Made by a program: the position numbers and the translations under genes | Assembly (NCBI GenBank): GCA_021787395.1 | Contig: JAJYLZ010000002.1 | Span: forward strand, 95,842 to 159,841 | Source: Chloroflexota bacterium | Lineage (GTDB): Bacteria > Chloroflexota > Limnocylindria > Limnocylindrales > CSP1-4 | Direction of reading: 5' to 3' | DNA length: 64,000 nt | In this document: positions 45,035 through 57,765 of the stretch, piece after piece | Numbering within the stretch: position 1 is the stretch's first letter | How the letters are laid out: every line of letters starts with the position of its first letter | The notes under the pieces: generated by a model | What the model was told of the DNA's origin: nothing | Database searches by the model: none | The model's input: only the letters and a program-made list of their open reading frames with translations

Positions 45035-46105
45035 CTATGCGGCCACGTCCATCTCGTCCGCCACCTCTGTCGGCGCCATCCTGTCGTAGCCCTTCCAGCG
45101 GTAGATGACGGTCGACACGGCCCAGCTACCGATGAACACGGCGATGATCGCGACGCCGACGAAGCCGAAGTCGACGCCGCTGACCAGGTCCCAGATTCCG
45201 CCCGTGAGGTGGAACTCGGCCGCGACGATGCTCAGGATCTCGATGCCCCCGACGGCGAAGGCGATCAGGACGGACACGAGCGTGATGTTGAGGTTGTAGT
45301 AGAGCTTGCGGATCGGCTTGACGTAGGCCCAGCCGTACGCGCCGAGCATGAGGATCCCGTCGGTCGCGTCGATCGTGCACATTCCGGCCGCGAAGAGCGC
45401 GGGCAGGATCAGGATCAGCGCGATCGGCAGGTGGCCCGCGCCCGAGGTCGCGGCCAGCCCCAGCAGTGCCACCTCGCTCGCGGTGTCGAACCCGAGCCCG
45501 AAGAGCACGCCGAGCGGGTACATGTGCCAGCTCCTGCGGATGAGCCGCATGGCCGGGCGCAGGAGCCGGGCGAGGAGGCCGCGGTTGTTGAGGTAGTCCT
45601 CGAGGCTCTCCCCGTCGTAGGTCCCGCCTGACGAGACCTTCCGGAACATCCGGTAGATGTCGAGCAGGACGACGAGGTTGATCGTCCCGATCGCGATCAG
45701 GAACGTCCCGGACACCGCCGTGCCGATGAGGCCGCCAACCTGCTGGGCGGCCGGGATCGCGCTGACGATCCCCGCGGAGATCGCGACGAGGACCGTGAGC
45801 GAGACCACGATGGTGGAGTGCCCGAGCGAGAAGAACAGGCCCACGCCGACCGGTCGCTGTCCGTCCTGCATGAGCTTGCGGGTGGAGTTGTCGATCGCCG
45901 CGATGTGGTCGGCGTCGACCGCGTGCCTCAGGCCGAAGGTGTACGCGAGGAAGGCCGTGGGAAGCATGATCGGGTAGGAGGTCGATGCGCCGACGGCCAG
46001 CGCCCACGCGACCAGGTTGAAGAGGGCGAGGAACACGTAGACGGCGACGACGCGGTTCCGCAGCCCGCTCGGAGACCGGCCGAGGCGGCGGAAGGTGCTC
46101 AGCAT
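45035..46105 (-). CDS. NiCoT-family nickel/cobalt transporter
   Basis: TFGLRHAVDADHIAAIDNSTRKL ... GLGFDTASEVALL. Confidence 0.93.
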   Translation of the reverse strand: MLSTFRRLGRSPSGLRNRVVAVYVFLALFNLVAWALAVGASTSYPIMLPTAFLAYTFGLRHAVDADHIAAIDNSTRKLMQDGQRPVGVGLFFSLGHSTIVVSLTVLVAISAGIVSAIPAAQQVGGLIGTAVSGTFLIAIGTINLVVLLDIYRMFRKVSSGGTYDGESLEDYLNNRGLLARLLRPAMRLIRRSWHMYPLGVLFGLGFDTASEVALLGLAATSGAGHLPIALILILPALFAAGMCTIDATDGILMLGAYGWAYVKPIRKLYYNLNITLVSVLIAFAVGGIEILSIVAAEFHLTGGIWDLVSGVDFGFVGVAIIAVFIGSWAVSTVIYRWKGYDRMAPTEVADEMDVAA

Positions 46106-46250
46106 GCGGCGGATCTCCCGGGGACGCGTGGAGAAGGGGCCAGAGCCTACCACCACTCTGTCCCTATTGCATGAAGTCGCATCTGGGCCGTCGAATCCCC
46201 ACCGGGCCGCACTCCCGGCAGTCACGGGCGATGTACCATCGGGCGCTGAC

Positions 46251-46700
46251 ATGGCCCTGAACCCCTCCCTTCCTGACGCCGCTGCACGGGCAAGGGCCGA
46301 GCTGCGTGCTCGGGGGATGCGCTGGACGCCGCAGCGGCGCGCGCTGGTCGAGGTGCTGGCCAGCTCGAACGGTCACGTCACCGGCGTCGAGCTCGTCGAG
46401 CGCTGCCGGGCCATCGACCCGGAGACGACGGCGTCGACCGTCTACCGGACACTCGACGTGCTCGAGGAGATCGGGCTCGTTCGCCACTCCCACGGCCACG
46501 ACGGACGCGAGGAGTTCCACGTCCTCCCGGCCACCGAGCACGGACACCTGCGGTGCGAGGGCTGCGGCGCGACGTGGGAGATCGAGGCGGAGGAGGCGCG
46601 ACGGCTCACCCTGACCCTGTCCCGCGAGCGGCACTTCTTGGTAAACCTCTCGCATCTCACGATCGTCGGCCGCTGCGCGGGGTGTGCTGCCGGTCACTGA
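46251..46700 (+). CDS. Fur-family regulator
   Basis: RARGMRWTPQRRALVEVLASSNGHVTGVELVERCRAIDPETTASTVYRTLDVLEEIGLVRH; HGHLRCEGCGATWEI. Confidence 0.93.
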   Translation: MALNPSLPDAAARARAELRARGMRWTPQRRALVEVLASSNGHVTGVELVERCRAIDPETTASTVYRTLDVLEEIGLVRHSHGHDGREEFHVLPATEHGHLRCEGCGATWEIEAEEARRLTLTLSRERHFLVNLSHLTIVGRCAGCAAGH

Positions 46701-46897
46701 GGCACTCCGCGGTACGCCGGCGAGGGCGGACAGGGCGACCTGCCTTCGCCGATGCCGGTGAGGGTCGTCCCGGGGGTTTCCAAGCGAGCGTGACCAGGTT
46801 CCGGCCGGCGTCGGCCTGCCCTGCCCGAGCCGCTCGCGTAGCCGGGGCACCATCGCAGCCTGGTCAAAGCTGGGCACGGGACTGACGCGGCCACGGC

Positions 46898-46924
46898 TTG
46901 ACCAAGTCTTGACGAAGGCTTGCC
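46898..46924 (+). promoter_or_regulatory. class B 11-bp direct repeat (site B2)
   Basis: TTGACcaagtcTTGACgaaggcTTGCC; 89 bp from ATG 47013. Confidence 0.72.
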
Positions 46925-47012
46925 CGTTCCTCCATGGCCTTGGTGGGAGCGCTCGGACACCCTTTCCCCATCGCCCGGCGAGCCGGGTCCCGCACGAGGA
47001 GCGAGCGTCCTG

Positions 47013-49109
47013 ATGTCCCGCCGTCGAAACCGGTCGCGAGCCCAGGCCCAGAGATCCATGCCTGCGCGCGCCGCCGCCACCGAGACTCGCGGGCCTGCCG
47101 AGCACCGCCTCGCCCAGATGCCGGGAGTCGTCGAGACGGCTGCCGCCGAGGAGCCGCTCAGCGAGGCCGAGGAGCTCCACCGGCGCGCCGTGGAGATGCG
47201 CGAGATCCGCATGGGCCTGCGCGCCAGGCCGGTCGCGCCGACGTCGTCGGTGACGGCCGCCGGGACAATCTCCATGACCTTCCCGGTCATGGGTATGACC
47301 TGCCGCTCGTGTGAGGTCCGCATCGGCAAGTTCGTCGGCCGACTCCCCAACGTCGAGCGGGTGAACGCCTCCGCGGTGAAGGGCCAGGTCACGGTCGAGT
47401 GCTCAGCGCCCGTGGCCGCGGCCTCGATCGAGAAGGCCATCAACAAGGCGGGTTACGAGGTCGGCCGCACGCCCTGGCTCGTGCGCGACCCGGTCATCTG
47501 GGGCACCGCGGGCGCCGGCGCCGTGATCCTGCTGGGCCTCGCCATCGCGGCGCAGCTCTCCGGGATCGGCGACCTCGCGGGCGCCGCGGGCGACATCAGC
47601 AAGGGCGGCATCGTCGTCGCCCTCCTGCTCGGCCTGGCGGCGGGCGTGTCCACGTGCATGGCGCTCGTCGGCGGCCTTGCGCTCGGGATGTCGGCCGCGT
47701 TTCAGGCGGGCCGCCCGGACGGCACCGGCAAGGTCGCGCAGATGCGCCCGGCGCTCGTCCTCGTCGGCGGCCGCATCGTCGGCTACACGCTCTTCGGGGC
47801 CCTGCTCGGCGAGCTCGGCGCGTCGATCGCAATGCCGCCCCAGCTCACCGCGGTCCTGATGATCGGCGTCGGCCTCGTGATGCTCCTGCTCGGCACGCGG
47901 CTCACGGGCCTCTCGCCGCGCCTCGCCGGCTGGTCGCCGACCCTCCCGATGGGCCTCGGCCGGAAGCTCGGGCTCGCCGGCGACGGCGGCGCGCCGACCT
48001 CCTACTCCGACACGCGCGCAGCCACGCTCGGCGCCCTCACGTTCTTCCTCCCCTGCGGCTTCACCCAGGCCATCCAGATCTTCGCCCTCTCAACGGGATC
48101 GCCGCTGTATGCGGCAGCGCTGCTCGGCGCGTTCGCGATCGGGACGGCGCCCGGGCTCCTCGCCCTGGCCGGCCTCCCCCTCGTGGTCCCGTCGCGCGCC
48201 AAGCCCACCCTGCTGCGCTTCGTCGGCGTGATGGTGATCGGCTTCGCGATCCTCAACGGCAGCGCCGGGCTCCGCCTCTCCGGCTTCAGCCTCCCGTCGC
48301 TCGTCGGAACCGCGGTCGCGGCGGACGTCGACCCGTCGATCGTCGGCGCCGACGGCGTCGAGCGCTTCACCACGCGCCAGGACGTGGGCGGCTACAGCCC
48401 GTCCAACGTCACCATCTACGCCGGATACCCGGTCGAGTGGACGATCGTGTCCTCCAACACCAGCACCTGCGCCGCCTCCCTGTTCGCCCCCGGCGTCGAC
48501 ATCCGCGCCCGCCTCCAGAAGGGGCCGAACACGTTCAGGCTCCCCCCGCTCCCCGCTGGCGTCCTGCGCTATACGTGCGCGATGGGCATGTACTCGGCCC
48601 AGATCACCGTGGCCCCGAAGCCTGCGAGCGCCTCGCCCGCAGCAGCCGGCAGCGCCAAGTCCTCCCCGGTCGCGGCCGTCTCCTCCACGCCGGCCCCGTC
48701 GCCCACGCCGGCGTCGACCGATCCCCTCGACGAGGCGCTCAACGCGGGCGCGGTCGTGGCCACGCCCGAGCCTGCCTCCGCATCCCCGGCGACGCCGGAA
48801 CCCCCCTCGGCGTCGCCCGCCCCTGCGAAGATCCAGGAGCTGCGGACGTACCAGGACGAGGGCGGCTACGGCCCGTCCGGCGCCAAGATCACGGCCGGCA
48901 TCCCGACCAAGTGGCACGTCGACTCCCGCTTCCAATACGGGTGCGCGGCCTACATCGTGGTGCCGAGCCTGAACATCGAGGTCACCCTCAAGCCCGGCGA
49001 CAACGTCATCGACCTACCCGCCCTCAAGGCGGGGAAGCTCGAGTACACGTGCGCCATGGGCATGTACTACGGCTCGATCACCGTCCAGCCCGCCCGCCCA
49101 TCCGGCTGA
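47013..49109 (+). CDS. HMA - TauE/SafE-like membrane - two cupredoxin-like domain copper protein
   Basis: [67 protein letters not shown] and [15 protein letters not shown]. Confidence 0.85.
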   Translation: MSRRRNRSRAQAQRSMPARAAATETRGPAEHRLAQMPGVVETAAAEEPLSEAEELHRRAVEMREIRMGLRARPVAPTSSVTAAGTISMTFPVMGMTCRSCEVRIGKFVGRLPNVERVNASAVKGQVTVECSAPVAAASIEKAINKAGYEVGRTPWLVRDPVIWGTAGAGAVILLGLAIAAQLSGIGDLAGAAGDISKGGIVVALLLGLAAGVSTCMALVGGLALGMSAAFQAGRPDGTGKVAQMRPALVLVGGRIVGYTLFGALLGELGASIAMPPQLTAVLMIGVGLVMLLLGTRLTGLSPRLAGWSPTLPMGLGRKLGLAGDGGAPTSYSDTRAATLGALTFFLPCGFTQAIQIFALSTGSPLYAAALLGAFAIGTAPGLLALAGLPLVVPSRAKPTLLRFVGVMVIGFAILNGSAGLRLSGFSLPSLVGTAVAADVDPSIVGADGVERFTTRQDVGGYSPSNVTIYAGYPVEWTIVSSNTSTCAASLFAPGVDIRARLQKGPNTFRLPPLPAGVLRYTCAMGMYSAQITVAPKPASASPAAAGSAKSSPVAAVSSTPAPSPTPASTDPLDEALNAGAVVATPEPASASPATPEPPSASPAPAKIQELRTYQDEGGYGPSGAKITAGIPTKWHVDSRFQYGCAAYIVVPSLNIEVTLKPGDNVIDLPALKAGKLEYTCAMGMYYGSITVQPARPSG

Positions 49110-49168
49110 CCCTTCCACCCCGACACCAAACGACGGCGCCCTCGGCGCGCCCGACAACGGAGCCAACC

Positions 49169-51529
<2,361 letters not shown>

Positions 51530-51565
51530 CCCACCCGCCGCACCAATAGGAGAAGACACCCGCTC

Positions 51566-52045
51566 ATGCGTTCCCTGCGCCTCGCCCCGCTCGCCGCTGT
51601 CGCGGTGCTCGCCGCCGCCTGCTCGTCGGGCGGCGCTCCGGCAGCGACAAACCCGATCGCGTCGCCCACTGCCACCCCCTCCGGCGTCGCGTCGCCAGAG
51701 GCAGCGTCGCGCATCGACGTCATGCTCAGCGACCAGCTCCGGATCGACCCTGCGGCCATGACCGTCCCCGTCGGCAGGCCCGTCACCTTCGTAGTGACCA
51801 ACAAGGGCACGACGCTCCACGAGTTCGTGGTCGGCGACCAGGCCTTCCAGGACGCCCACGACCAGGAGATGATGGCGGGCGGCGGCATGTCGATGTCCAA
51901 GGACGAGCCGACCGCGATCGGCGTCGAGCCCGGCAAGACCAAAGAGCTCACGATCACCTTCGACAAGGCAGGCACGACGCTCGCCGGCTGTCACGTCACC
52001 GGCCACTTCGCGGCCGGGATGCGGGCGGAGATCACCATCCAGTGA
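51566..52045 (+). CDS. cupredoxin lipoprotein
   Basis: Lipobox LAAACSSG; TLHEFVVGD...AGTTLAGCHVTGHFAAGM. Confidence 0.85.
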   Translation: MRSLRLAPLAAVAVLAAACSSGGAPAATNPIASPTATPSGVASPEAASRIDVMLSDQLRIDPAAMTVPVGRPVTFVVTNKGTTLHEFVVGDQAFQDAHDQEMMAGGGMSMSKDEPTAIGVEPGKTKELTITFDKAGTTLAGCHVTGHFAAGMRAEITIQ

Positions 52046-52282
52046 TGCGAAGTGCAGCAATGCAAGGATTGGGGGCCGCGACTGCGCTCGCGGCGCCGGT
52101 GCGATCGCAGCGAGGCTCGCATCCACGACGTGCGCTTCGCATCCTGCTCGCCCAGCGAACTGCTCCGTATGGCCGAGGAGGCCGGACTGGACCGGAGTCG
52201 GGTTAGCCGGCTCGTGCTGAAGGAGCGGCTCTGCCTCTCCGCCCCTACGTCGTCATCACAATCCGCAGCTGAGGAGATCAGA

Positions 52283-52480
52283 ATGGCCGAGCACCGAACA
52301 GTCGCCCCGAACGAGGACCCCGTCTGCGGCATGACCGTGGACGCGGCCGACGCCGTGAAGAAGGGCCTGGCCCGCGAGTACGAGGGCCGCCAATACGTCT
52401 TCTGCGGCAAGGGCTGCTACCTCGAGTTCGGCGACGACCCCGAGGCGTTCCTGGCGGTGGGCTTCACGCCGACGATGTAG
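52283..52480 (+). CDS. YHS-domain protein
   Basis: NEDPVCGMTVDAADAVKKGLAREYEGRQYVFCGKGCYLEFGDDPEAFL. Confidence 0.9.
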   Translation: MAEHRTVAPNEDPVCGMTVDAADAVKKGLAREYEGRQYVFCGKGCYLEFGDDPEAFLAVGFTPTM

Positions 52481-52506
52481 TACCGGCCCTCAGGCCGCCG
52501 CGCTGC

Positions 52507-53679
52507 TCAGGCCGCCCGGCGAACCACGAGCGCCCGCTTCCGGCCCTCGGGCTCGACGGTAATCGTCGCGGCGTGCCCCTCCCGCTCGAGCCCCCTGCGG
52601 AGCTGCTCGAGCTCCGGATAGCGGGCGTGGATGTAGTAGCGGGGCACGAGCGGGAGGCCGAGGTACCGCCGCAGCCACTTCTTGGCGCCCATGGTCCGGC
52701 CGTACCGGGAGCGGCGGTCATGGTCGAAGACGACGAGCCGCCCACCTGGCCGGACGTGGTGGAGCATGACCTCGACGGCATCAGCCTGGGCGTCCGCAGG
52801 GAGCTGCTGCACAACGTCGTAGGCGAACACGAGGTCGTGCAGGCTGCGCCCGTGCATCGCGTAGGCACCGTCGTCGAGGACGTCGCCCTGCCACACCGTG
52901 GCGGCGACGCCAGCGCGTTCGAGCCGCGATGCCGCAGCGCCAGCCATGTCGGCAGAGAGGTCGAAGCCGCCGATGGCGAGCGCGGTCGACGAGGCGGAGA
53001 GTCGCGACACCTCCTCCAGCCACACGCCCGTGCCACACCCGACCTCGAGGACGCTCCCGTCCGAGGCGGCATCGTGGAGGACGGGACCGATGACCTCGCC
53101 CAGGAACGTCACCGCCCACGGTGACTGCGTGAAGCTCGCGTCGAAGGTGCCGTCCGCGACCAGCCGCGCGTAGGAGCCAGCAAGAACGGAGGCATACTCC
53201 ACGCGTCCGACCACGGCCACCGCCAGCGCGAGCAATGCGACCGCGGCCAGCAAGAGGAGCGCCGGCCCGAGCGCCGCCAGGCGGGCGATCTGGGCGAGCG
53301 GCGCGAGCCCCGCTAGGTGGCCCGCCAGCAGGATGTGCTCGAGGTTTTCCAGCAGGACGAAGCCGGCGATCGCGGCCAAGAGCAGGCCCAACCACATGCG
53401 CAGGAGGAGGGCGGCGTATGCCCGCCGACTCCTGACCGGCGCGGTCCGGGCGAAATGGACACGCGACCGCGCCGCGGCGGCAGCGCAGACGAACACGGCG
53501 ACCGCCGCTAGGGCCGCCACGGTCCACCACGGCTCGTGACCCGACGCGGCCATCGCCGGCTCGTAGCCGGTGATCCCATAGCCGACGGTATAGGCGATCG
53601 CGTGGACGGCGGCGAGACCCACGCCCACGGCTGCGGCGAGCAGCCACAGCGGAACCGCGATGGGACGACTACGGATCAT
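52507..53679 (-). CDS. membrane protein fused to SAM-dependent methyltransferase
   Basis: N-terminal TM segments, then VLEVGCGTGVWLEEVSRL...FDLSADMAGAA...LVFAYDVVQQLPAD. Confidence 0.8.
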   Translation of the reverse strand: MIRSRPIAVPLWLLAAAVGVGLAAVHAIAYTVGYGITGYEPAMAASGHEPWWTVAALAAVAVFVCAAAAARSRVHFARTAPVRSRRAYAALLLRMWLGLLLAAIAGFVLLENLEHILLAGHLAGLAPLAQIARLAALGPALLLLAAVALLALAVAVVGRVEYASVLAGSYARLVADGTFDASFTQSPWAVTFLGEVIGPVLHDAASDGSVLEVGCGTGVWLEEVSRLSASSTALAIGGFDLSADMAGAAASRLERAGVAATVWQGDVLDDGAYAMHGRSLHDLVFAYDVVQQLPADAQADAVEVMLHHVRPGGRLVVFDHDRRSRYGRTMGAKKWLRRYLGLPLVPRYYIHARYPELEQLRRGLEREGHAATITVEPEGRKRALVVRRAA

Positions 53680-53770
53680 GGTCGGCAGAGGATACGCGGT
53701 AGAGGCGCGGCCGTCACCGCGCCCCGCGGTCGTCACTCACCGCTCGACGGGCGCCTCTCCGCATCCCCTC

Positions 53771-54826
53771 TCAGGCCACGAAGCGCGGTCCTGCGCACGC
53801 CTCCGCTTCCCCGAGCAGTCCGCGCGCGAGGAGCCAGTCGTCGTCGTAGAACTTGCTCAGGTAGTTCCGCCCGGTGTCAGGGAGGATGACGACCACGACG
53901 GCATCACCACGACCCTGTTCGGTGAGCTCCCGGACCAGGAGCTGGGCGGCCGCGATTGCGGTCCCGGCCGACCCGCCGGCCAGGATCCCCTCCTCCCGGG
54001 CGAGCCTCCGCGCCGCGTGGAACGCATCGCGGTCCGGCACGCGGACCCAGCGATCGACGATCGCAGGGTCGAAGGTTCCCGGGAAGAAGTCCTCGCCGAC
54101 GCCCTCCGTGAGGTAGCTCCTCGCCGCGTCGCCGGAGAGCACAGACCCCTCGGGGTCGGCGCCGACCACCTCGATCGCCGGATTTCGGGCCTTGAGGTAG
54201 CGGCCGGTGCCGCTGATCGTCCCGCCCGTTCCGGCGGCGGCGACCAGGTGCGTGATCCGTCCTGCGGTCTGCTCCCAGATCTCGGGGCCCGTGGTCCGCT
54301 CGTGGGCAGCGGGGTTCTCTCGGTTCCAGTACTGGCCCGGGCTGAAGGCCCCGGGCGTCTCCTCCACGAGCCGCCGGGCGACGCTGTAGTAGCTGTCGGG
54401 CGACTCCGGGGGCACGTCGGTGGGGCACACGACGACCTCGGCGCCGTAGGCGCGCAGCAGGGACCGCTTCTCCTCGGACTGCTTGTCGGCCATCACGAAG
54501 ATGCAGCGGTAGCCCTTGAGCGCCGCCGCGATCGCGAGGCCGTGCCCGGTGTTGCCCGAGGTGGGCTCGACGATGACCCCGCCCGGGCGCAGCAGCCCGG
54601 CACGCTCGGCCGCCTCGATCATGGGCAGCCCGATCCGGTCCTTCACGGATCCGCCGGGGTTGAGCATCTCGAGCTTGGCGAGCAGCAGGGGCTGGGCCTC
54701 TGCCGCGCCCAGGCCCCGCGTGACCCGGGACAGGCGCACGAGCGGCGTATGGCCGACAAGGTCGAGCAGCGATTCCGCGTAGCTCATGACACTCGTTGAG
54801 GCGGCGGGATTGGCGATGGCGGTCAT
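53771..54826 (-). CDS. cysteine synthase / cystathionine beta-synthase family
   Basis: LEMLNPGGSVKDRIGLPMIEAAE, EPTSGNTGHGLAIAAA, GTGGTISGTGRYLK. Confidence 0.92.
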   Translation of the reverse strand: MTAIANPAASTSVMSYAESLLDLVGHTPLVRLSRVTRGLGAAEAQPLLLAKLEMLNPGGSVKDRIGLPMIEAAERAGLLRPGGVIVEPTSGNTGHGLAIAAALKGYRCIFVMADKQSEEKRSLLRAYGAEVVVCPTDVPPESPDSYYSVARRLVEETPGAFSPGQYWNRENPAAHERTTGPEIWEQTAGRITHLVAAAGTGGTISGTGRYLKARNPAIEVVGADPEGSVLSGDAARSYLTEGVGEDFFPGTFDPAIVDRWVRVPDRDAFHAARRLAREEGILAGGSAGTAIAAAQLLVRELTEQGRGDAVVVVILPDTGRNYLSKFYDDDWLLARGLLGEAEACAGPRFVA

Positions 54827-55593
54827 CGGAGGGCTCCGTTGGCGATCGGTGCCCGGTGGAGGCGGACGACCGAGTGAGGGATCAGCAGCTGGCTGGCGCC
54901 GATTGACCCCAGCTCCGACAGCCGAGTCGGCGCGCCGTCGACAAGGGCCGTGGCATCCGGGAAGACCCGGACAAGCTGGGGCAGGGCGTCTCGGATGCGG
55001 CTCGTCGGGCCGACGGCGCGCCAGCCGCGGTGCGGGAAGCTCACCTCGAACCCGAACTCGGTCGCCACCTGAGCCAGCGGCGTCCCCCAGCCGAACGAGC
55101 GCTCGATCCCGTGGAAGTCGAAGAGGTGGATCCAGATATCGGACGTCCCGGGCTGCGCGCCAAGGCGGCGCACGAGCGCGGCCGCGAAACCTTCGCCCAG
55201 AGAGGATTTCCGCGGGGCCTCCCACCACGCCTCGGTCGGGAGCATGGGCGGGTTCACGACCACGGACCTGGCCTGCGGCAGCCGGATGGCCAGGGCATCG
55301 CCGCGGAGGACCCGGAAGCGGTCACCGAGGCCCATCGCTGTCGCCCGTCGGACCGATTCGAGCGCCGCGCCGGATGACACCTCGACACCGACGACGCGCA
55401 GGTCTGGTCGAAGGTGGAGCAGGCGCATCGCCACGGCGCCGGCTCCCGACCCGATGTCGAGGGCGACGCCCGGGGGCACCACGGCTGCGACGACGCGGGC
55501 CAGTTGCCGCGCGTCATGCTGGTGGGTCATGCAGCACGCCGCTGCTGCGGCCGGCATCTGTGGACTGGCGAAGGCAAAGGGCGCGAGAGTCAT
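54823..55593 (-). CDS. SAM-dependent methyltransferase (NPPM motif)
   Basis: VALDIGSGAGAVAMRLLHLRPDLRVVGVEVSS...SVVVNPPMLPTE. Confidence 0.75.
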   Translation of the reverse strand: MTLAPFAFASPQMPAAAAACCMTHQHDARQLARVVAAVVPPGVALDIGSGAGAVAMRLLHLRPDLRVVGVEVSSGAALESVRRATAMGLGDRFRVLRGDALAIRLPQARSVVVNPPMLPTEAWWEAPRKSSLGEGFAAALVRRLGAQPGTSDIWIHLFDFHGIERSFGWGTPLAQVATEFGFEVSFPHRGWRAVGPTSRIRDALPQLVRVFPDATALVDGAPTRLSELGSIGASQLLIPHSVVRLHRAPIANGALR

Positions 55594-55666
55594 GGATCGA
55601 TTCCCAAGCAGGTGGAGTGCGCGAGGCGCGCGACGACACATCGGTGCGGCATGCGCTGCTCGGGAG

Positions 55667-55686
55667 AGGCCTCGGACTCGAGGCCT
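55667..55686 (-). other. 8-bp perfect hairpin in leader of the methyltransferase-cysteine synthase operon
   Basis: AGGCCTCG-gact-CGAGGCCT. Confidence 0.45.
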
Positions 55687-55830
55687 GAGGGCCGCCCGGA
55701 TTCGGGCTGGCCGAGACGATCAGGTCGTCAGGAGTCCGGGGTCGCGGCCTCTGCGCAGCGCAGCCGCCGCGCACACCTACACCGGAACTCGAGCCCAGTC
55801 GCCATGCCGTCAGTCTACAGCGACGTGCCC

Positions 55831-55857
55831 GACACTCCTCGTCAAGATCTGGTCAAG
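55831..55857 (-). promoter_or_regulatory. class B 11-bp direct repeat (site B3)
   Basis: Minus strand TTGACcagatcTTGACgaggagTGTCG. Confidence 0.6.
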
Positions 55858-55929
55858 CCGGAGAAGGGTGCCCCAGACCATGTGCACCCGATCCGGGCCC
55901 CCGTGCCGGTCTCTCGGCGCGACTGAACG

Positions 55930-57051
55930 TCAGGCCAGCGGCAGCGTGACGGTGAATGTGGTCCCCTGCCCGCGGCCCGGGCTATCCACGGTGACGGTGC
56001 CACCCATTGCCTCGACCAGCGACCGCGTGATCGCAAGCCCGAGGCCGCTGCCGCCGACCTCTCGCGAGCGCGACGGGTCGGCGCGGTAGAAGCGGTCGAA
56101 CACGCGGCCCGCCTCGATTGCGTCGAGCCCCGGGCCGTCGTCGCGCACGGTGATGACCGCCTCGCGGCCGGAGGCACCGACCCCCAGGACCACCGCGCCG
56201 CCCTCGCGACCGTAGCGGACCGCGTTGCCGACGAGATTGTCGAGGACCTGCCCGAGTCGCATCGGGTCGGCACGAAGACGCACGCGCGGGCCGGCGGCCA
56301 CGATCGTCATCGATCGGCTTGCTGCCGCGGCGGAGTGGCGTGCTTGGGCAGCCTCGATCGCCTCGACGCCGTCAAGGGGCACGACCTCGAGCCTGAGTCC
56401 GCTCGAGTCGGCCTGCCAGAGCGTCGCCAGATCGTTGACGAGGTGCTCGAGACGCGACGTCTGCTCGCTCAGCACCCGCCACGCCTCCGGCCCCGGGGCG
56501 AAGACGCCCGCCTCGAGGCCCTCGACATAGCCCCGGACCGACGCGATCGGCGTGCGCAGCTCGTGGGCCACGTCGCCGATCAGGTCGCGGCGGCGGCGCT
56601 CCTCCGCGGCGAGGCCCGCAGCCATGGCGTTGAAGGACGAGGCCAGATCGCCGAGCTCTCCGGCCGCAGCCGGCACCGGATGCGAGTAGTCGCCCGCGGC
56701 GACCCGCCGGCTGGCCTCCGCCAGCTGGTCGATCGGCCGGGAGAGGCGCGTGGCGAGCAGGACGGACACGGCGACCGCCACGACGACGGCCGCGCCGAGG
56801 CCGAGCCAGATCGCGGCGCCCACAGCGTCTCCGAACGCGGATCGCAGGAGCGGGTCCATCATCCCGGAGGCGCCGCCGCCCATCATGCCTCCGGAGCCGC
56901 CTGGCATCCCGGCGCGGGCCATCGCGTCGCCGAAGGCGCCCGGGGCTGCGAGCCACACGCCGAGAACAGCGGCAATGACACCGGCGGCGGCCACCGCGAG
57001 GTTCGCGGCAAGGATCCGCCAGCGAAGTCGGCCGAGGTCGGGGCGGCTCAC
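55930..57051 (-). CDS. sensor histidine kinase (HK2)
   Basis: DVAHELRTPIASVRGYVEGLEAG, DNLVGNAVRYG, GGSGLGLAITRSLVEAMGG. Confidence 0.94.
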   Translation of the reverse strand: MSRPDLGRLRWRILAANLAVAAAGVIAAVLGVWLAAPGAFGDAMARAGMPGGSGGMMGGGASGMMDPLLRSAFGDAVGAAIWLGLGAAVVVAVAVSVLLATRLSRPIDQLAEASRRVAAGDYSHPVPAAAGELGDLASSFNAMAAGLAAEERRRRDLIGDVAHELRTPIASVRGYVEGLEAGVFAPGPEAWRVLSEQTSRLEHLVNDLATLWQADSSGLRLEVVPLDGVEAIEAAQARHSAAAASRSMTIVAAGPRVRLRADPMRLGQVLDNLVGNAVRYGREGGAVVLGVGASGREAVITVRDDGPGLDAIEAGRVFDRFYRADPSRSREVGGSGLGLAITRSLVEAMGGTVTVDSPGRGQGTTFTVTLPLA

Positions 57052-57749
57052 CGGTCGTTGAGCCGCAGGCGGTACCCGACGCCGCGCACCGTCTCCACGA
57101 AGCGCGGCTGCGCAGGGTCGTCGCCGAGCTTGCGGCGCAGGTTGGCGACGTGGACCTCGAGCGTGCGCTCGCCGCCGGCCCAGTCATCGCCCCAAGCGGC
57201 GTCGAGGAGCTGCTGGCGCGAGAGGACGACACCCGGGTCGCGGGCGAGCGCGGCGAGCACGCCGAACTCGGTGGCGGTCAGGTCGATCTGCACGCCGTCG
57301 ACCGCGACCAGGTGGCGCGGGGCATCGACTAGCAGGCCGTCCGGAAGGCCTGCAGCGCGATCTGTCATGGGCCGCCGCCGCCGCAGCAGGGCCGCGACGC
57401 GTGCCGCGAGCTCGGCCGCCGAGAATGGCTTCGTGACGTAATCGTCGGCGCCGATGCGCAGGCCAACGATCCGGTCGAGCTCCTCCGCCCTCGCCGTCAG
57501 CAGCACCACCATCGGGTCCGAGAACGCGCGCACCTGCCGCAGGACCTCGAGGCCGTCGAAACCCGGCATCATCACATCGAGCACGATGACGTCCGGGCCG
57601 ACCGACCGGGCGGCCTCGACCGCAGAGGGGCCGTCGCCGGCCTCGAAGACCTCCAGCCCCTCGCGCTCGAGGAAGCCGCGCACGACCGCCCGGATCGGCG
57701 GCTCGTCGTCCACGACGAGGACGCGCGGCGGGCGATCGTGCGGGGCCAT
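57048..57749 (-). CDS. OmpR-family response regulator (RR2)
   Basis: RVLVVDDEPPIRAVVRGFLEREGLEVFEAGDGPSAVEAARSVGPDVIVLDVMMPGFDGLEVLRQV. Confidence 0.95.
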   Translation of the reverse strand: MAPHDRPPRVLVVDDEPPIRAVVRGFLEREGLEVFEAGDGPSAVEAARSVGPDVIVLDVMMPGFDGLEVLRQVRAFSDPMVVLLTARAEELDRIVGLRIGADDYVTKPFSAAELAARVAALLRRRRPMTDRAAGLPDGLLVDAPRHLVAVDGVQIDLTATEFGVLAALARDPGVVLSRQQLLDAAWGDDWAGGERTLEVHVANLRRKLGDDPAQPRFVETVRGVGYRLRLNDR

Positions 57750-57765
57750 GGTGCGATCGTAGCCG

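Noticed and set aside
47399-49168. Long N-terminal extension of the ATPase frame overlapping the HMA-TauE gene
   Set aside because: The extension is Arg/Pro-rich out-of-frame translation of the upstream gene; the real start is [21 protein letters not shown] at 49169.
55728-55806. Possible Cys-rich leader peptide (cysteine attenuator) upstream of the methyltransferase-cysteine synthase operon
   Set aside because: My first reading dropped a base. The correct frame from ATG at 55806 gives only MADWARVPV then stop, with no cysteines.
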